The notes beneath the pieces were generated by a model. That model made no database searches. It saw nothing but the letters and a program-made list of their open reading frames with translations, and was not told the DNA's origin. From the NCBI RefSeq assembly GCF_905475345.1, contig NC_066593.1, positions 807,001 to 871,000 on the forward strand: DNA of 64,000 nucleotides, in the 5' to 3' direction. A program made the translations under genes and the position numbers. Below, in pieces: positions 61,200 to 64,000 of this stretch. The number at the start of each line of letters is the position of its first letter. Position 1 is the first letter of the stretch. This DNA comes from Vespula vulgaris. Taxonomy: Eukaryota; Arthropoda; Insecta; Hymenoptera; Vespidae.

Positions 61200-61934
61200 G
61201 TTGACTGTAGGTATAAGGCCATCGAATCAACTATCGGTTTACACTACTCAGCACATTCCTGGTGTGACTTTAACTACATGTAATTATGAAACAAATTACG
61301 ATTCAACGATTTGGCCTGAATCACGTAGAGTATGTTCACCAAGATGTTGGCCACACGATTCTCATTCGAGCGATCACTCTGATCAATCTGGACATCGTGA
61401 CAGCGATCAAAGTGTTCACAGTGGAGATCATAGAGATTCAGGTAAAATTTATAATCCATTTAATTGAAAGTTCAAGCAATATGATCGTTTGTTTTCCCAC
61501 CACAGAGCAGAGTGTTGCTAGTGGTAGTGGTTATGGGGATAGCAAAGATAGCATTCATTCTCATAGCGATCACAGAGAAAATGAACTTGGTAAGTTTTTG
61601 CTACATAAGGTAGATTAAAAGGTACAGGAAATATTGTTTACTTTTATAGGAACAACGGAGGCCTTGCCATCGCGAAAAAGTAGTTCTTCGACCGACTCTT
61701 GTGTCTCTGCTTATAGTCGTTCTGGTTCTGAAAGTGCAGGCGGTGGGGTATGTGTTGAAATGATTTCAAATAATTATTTCTTTCAAGCAAAAAACCGATT
61801 TTTATATTCTCGTATCTTTATTATCTTAGGAATGTTCAAGGTCTCAGTTATATTGTATGTGGAGCGGTAACGACGTACCATTCATTAAATTACCAGAGAG
61901 CAGTGAAGTGCAAGACGAACATCCGCCGACCTAA
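60008..61934 (+). CDS. Unrecognised protein, helical N-terminus and Ser/His/Asp-rich tail
   Basis: Nine exons, 60008-60109, 60183-60404, 60473-60548, 60618-60790, 60850-61105, 61211-61441, 61506-61589, 61650-61747 and 61830-61934, join in phase to 448 aa. The N-terminal 135 residues are predicted-looking helices (LGNWLIYLQTLNGLCTAGTK, QYRLSGQCLAGWEELSRATN, LRDNLLTFINLQYQFCVACC), then a Cys-rich turn (CLGGMAECSCS). A middle part contains RRWSMPWDCRHVTEWPRQEV. Residues about 320-413 are rich in Ser, His and Asp, with no membrane segment or signal peptide. I do not recognise the family with confidence; a DUF4745/GARRE1-type N-terminal domain is a weak guess. Phase-consistent splicing and non-repetitive composition make it a real gene. 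Confidence 0.88.
61149..61197. repeat. (TA)n microsatellite in intron 5
   Basis: TA repeat just upstream of the acceptor of exon 6 of the unrecognised gene. Confidence 0.95.
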
Positions 61935-62642
61935 AGTGTGTGTTATTTTCTACTATCCCCTCGTTTTATGTAATTTGATATCGTGACGACGAATTTAATG
62001 AATGTCAGGTTCATCCAAAACACTTGAACGGAAATATCTGTGAATCTAAATGGCCAGACAATGTTCTTAATATAGCCGAATCACATAGTGATTCGATGAA
62101 TTCCATTGGTGACATTTACATGTTTGATATTTAATGAGCGCAGTATGACAGTGGGTTTTAACTTTTAATGACTCATATAGATTGTGGGTCTATAAAAAAA
62201 AAAAAAGAAAGAAAGAAAAAAGAAAAAAAAAAGAAAGAAAAGATAAAGAAAAATAAGACAAAAGAAAAAAATCACATAACTATTGTTATCCGTTATTCTT
62301 TCATATTTATACTCCAAACGAAAGACTAATCGAGTTCCAAAGTAATTTAATCAATTGGAATTTGTCAAAGTATAAAAAGACTATGTGAAATTTGTTGTAA
62401 TAATATAATTACGTTATAATTACGTTATTGTCGTGAATCGATACATTTCAGTGCAATAATGAAACATATCATAGTTCATAATTTATGACAAATAACAGTG
62501 CGTATCGTACATTGTGTTAATTAGTAATGATTTTGTAATTGATGCGAAAGAATACATTATCGATCGAAGATGTAATAAATTCGTAAATCAATAATTTAGT
62601 TTCGTATCCGAGTGTTATTTCGAAATGAGGTGTTAGAGGTTC

Positions 62643-62648
62643 AATAAA
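62643..62648 (+). terminator. Candidate polyadenylation signal of the unrecognised gene
   Basis: AATAAA about 710 bases after the stop codon, just before a GA microsatellite and close to the opposing tsg 3' end. The intervening sequence shows no other coding frame. Confidence 0.5.
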
Positions 62649-62740
62649 AAGAAAGAGAGAGAGAGAGAGAAAGAGATAAATAGATAAATAGATAGATAGA
62701 TAGATAGATTAGCCGAATAGATATTTGACATATTTACAAT

Positions 62741-62746
62741 TTTATT
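62741..62746 (-). terminator. Candidate polyadenylation signal of tsg
   Basis: AATAAA on the minus strand, about 610 bases downstream of the tsg stop codon. The two convergent genes would then end within about 100 bases of each other. Confidence 0.5.
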
Positions 62747-63357
62747 CGTATGGCACAGTATAATAGATAAAACATACGATTCGATAAATCGGTAAATTAA
62801 ATAGATATTCGTGAGAAGGAGGTCGTTTCAAACGAATTAAGTGATTCTTTGTGATATGCCGCTGCAGTCATGTACAGAGACGAGTCGAACGTTCGACCTC
62901 TAAAATATTTCTTGATCGAACAGGCACACTCTCGTGTTACCTATTCTATCGACGCAATTAAAAACGAACTTTGTATCCTGGACGTTGCGTTGACTTAAAT
63001 ATTCATTAAATATTCATTCAAAAAAATCTTGTCCCTTCTAAAGAGACCGATAGTCCATTTAAAATTCTTAAAATAAGAGAAGATCACACTAGAGGAAAAA
63101 ATATTCTATCCGAGCGTCCTTATATAATACAAGCCCTTTCCGATATAATTGCACCGTTAAAAAAAAAAAAAAGAAAGAAAGAAAAAAAAATAAACAACAA
63201 CAACAAAGTTCCTCTCCGATGCGGATCAACTTGTAAATTTTGTCTATCGTCGATTAGATCATCACCGGGAAAACAATGATGGATTTTGGTGAAATTGCAC
63301 TTTACGCGAATAATATCGCTTAGTTCGTACGACCTTTTTCAACTTTCCCTTCGTCAT

Positions 63358-64000
63358 CTAATCGATCTCATCCTCCGTTAATTCATCCTCGTCCTGACCA
63401 AAATCATCGTATTGATCCTTCAGGTCATCCTCCTCTTTATCCATTGGACAATGAATACACCTGGATTCATTGATCCCGTAATTAATGCACGTGTCACCGA
63501 TACACTCGCAGCAGCCATCGTGGAACCACCTATAGCTGGTTGCACCCATACTTTGACAGGAAGCTCGACACTTGTTCCAAGAGTTACACTGTGCCATGAA
63601 CGCCACAGTACAGTTTACCGTCATCACGTTTGGCTTCAAAGGATGCATCTCTTCCTCCGCGGTTTCTATAGCAAGCAGATATTCCATACATTATAGTTTT
63701 CAATTAAGTGTCAAATACGTTTGTACATCAAATACTACTGAAAGTAGTATCTTTTTCCCCTTTTCTTTCGGTTTTCTTCTTTTTCTTTTTCTTTCTTTCT
63801 TTTTCTTTTTTTTTTTGGTGTTTTAATCGAAAACTTATAGATTCAGAGAAATATTAAGAGGAGAAAGTTTTCTTATCGGACACTCACGCATGTGATATTT
63901 GATTTCCTTTTCTTGCTTCGGCGCGAACAAGGACATATCAAAATCCACTGGATAGGTAAAGGTGAGCCAACGTTCGTGCGGATCCGGTTCTGCCGTGAGA
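63358..64000 (-). CDS. tsg: Twisted gastrulation, C-terminal part (cut by window edge)
   Basis: Two exons, 63888-64000 (partial) and 63358-63665, splice as CACATGC|GTGAG and CTATAG|AAACC, recreating a Gln codon (YHMQTAEEEMHPL). The first part reads ERWLTFTYPVDFDMSLFAPK and the second CNSWNKCRASCQSMGATSYR followed by WFHDGCCECIGDTC, diagnostic of the Tsg C-terminal domain, then CIHCPMD and an acidic tail ending DEID. Tsg is a secreted Cys-rich protein that binds BMP/Dpp with Short gastrulation/Chordin and modulates signalling. The N-terminal BMP-binding half and signal peptide lie beyond the right edge. Assignment to tsg over its paralogue crossveinless cannot be settled from half a protein. 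Confidence 0.93.

Overview
The window is animal, almost certainly insect, nuclear DNA: short-exon genes with GT-AG introns, an AT-rich background and very many GA/CT, TA, AAT and AAAAG microsatellites. The recognisable proteins are insect-type, and the style suggests a hymenopteran, which is an inference from gene content and base composition only. Most long open frames in the window are translations of microsatellites and are not genes.

Layout. 1-18.1 kb: no supportable coding sequence; microsatellite-rich intergenic or intronic DNA. About 18.1-19.4 kb: a possible minus-strand 5' noncoding exon and promoter, with a donor at 18106/18105. 20.67-22.4 kb: spaghetti squash (sqh), the non-muscle myosin regulatory light chain, minus strand, three coding exons plus a likely 5'UTR exon. 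24.18-41.05 kb: a furrowed (fw)-type selectin-like receptor, minus strand, 22 coding exons that join in frame to 1114 aa (signal peptide, sushi, fucolectin/F5-8-C-like domain, C-type lectin, ten more sushi domains, one membrane segment, Tyr-rich tail). 41.05-46.6 kb: intergenic, with the presumed fw promoter. 60.0-61.93 kb: a nine-exon plus-strand gene for a 448-aa protein that I do not recognise. 63.36 kb to the end: the 3' half of twisted gastrulation (tsg), a secreted BMP-binding protein, minus strand, convergent with the previous gene.

The unusual part is 46.6-58.65 kb. It has no protein gene but holds a mosaic tandem locus with seven intact-looking and one decayed copy of an RNA motif that folds as an HDV-like self-cleaving ribozyme: 7-bp P1 starting with a G-U pair, P2, 3-bp P3 with a 7-nt L3, P1.1, P4, and a J4/2 strand with the presumed catalytic C. 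Copies differ by paired (P1 of copy 5) and wobble changes that keep the helices. Around them are three types of upstream module rich in long perfect hairpins, a repeated G-quadruplex-type motif downstream of five copies, repeated acceptor-like Y-tract/TTTCAG motifs, an 11-unit satellite of exactly 192-bp mean period, a 6-copy 54-bp satellite, and a ~195-bp direct repeat flanking the satellites. No reverse transcriptase or other protein is encoded there, so the unit looks non-autonomous. This is my candidate for the undescribed system.
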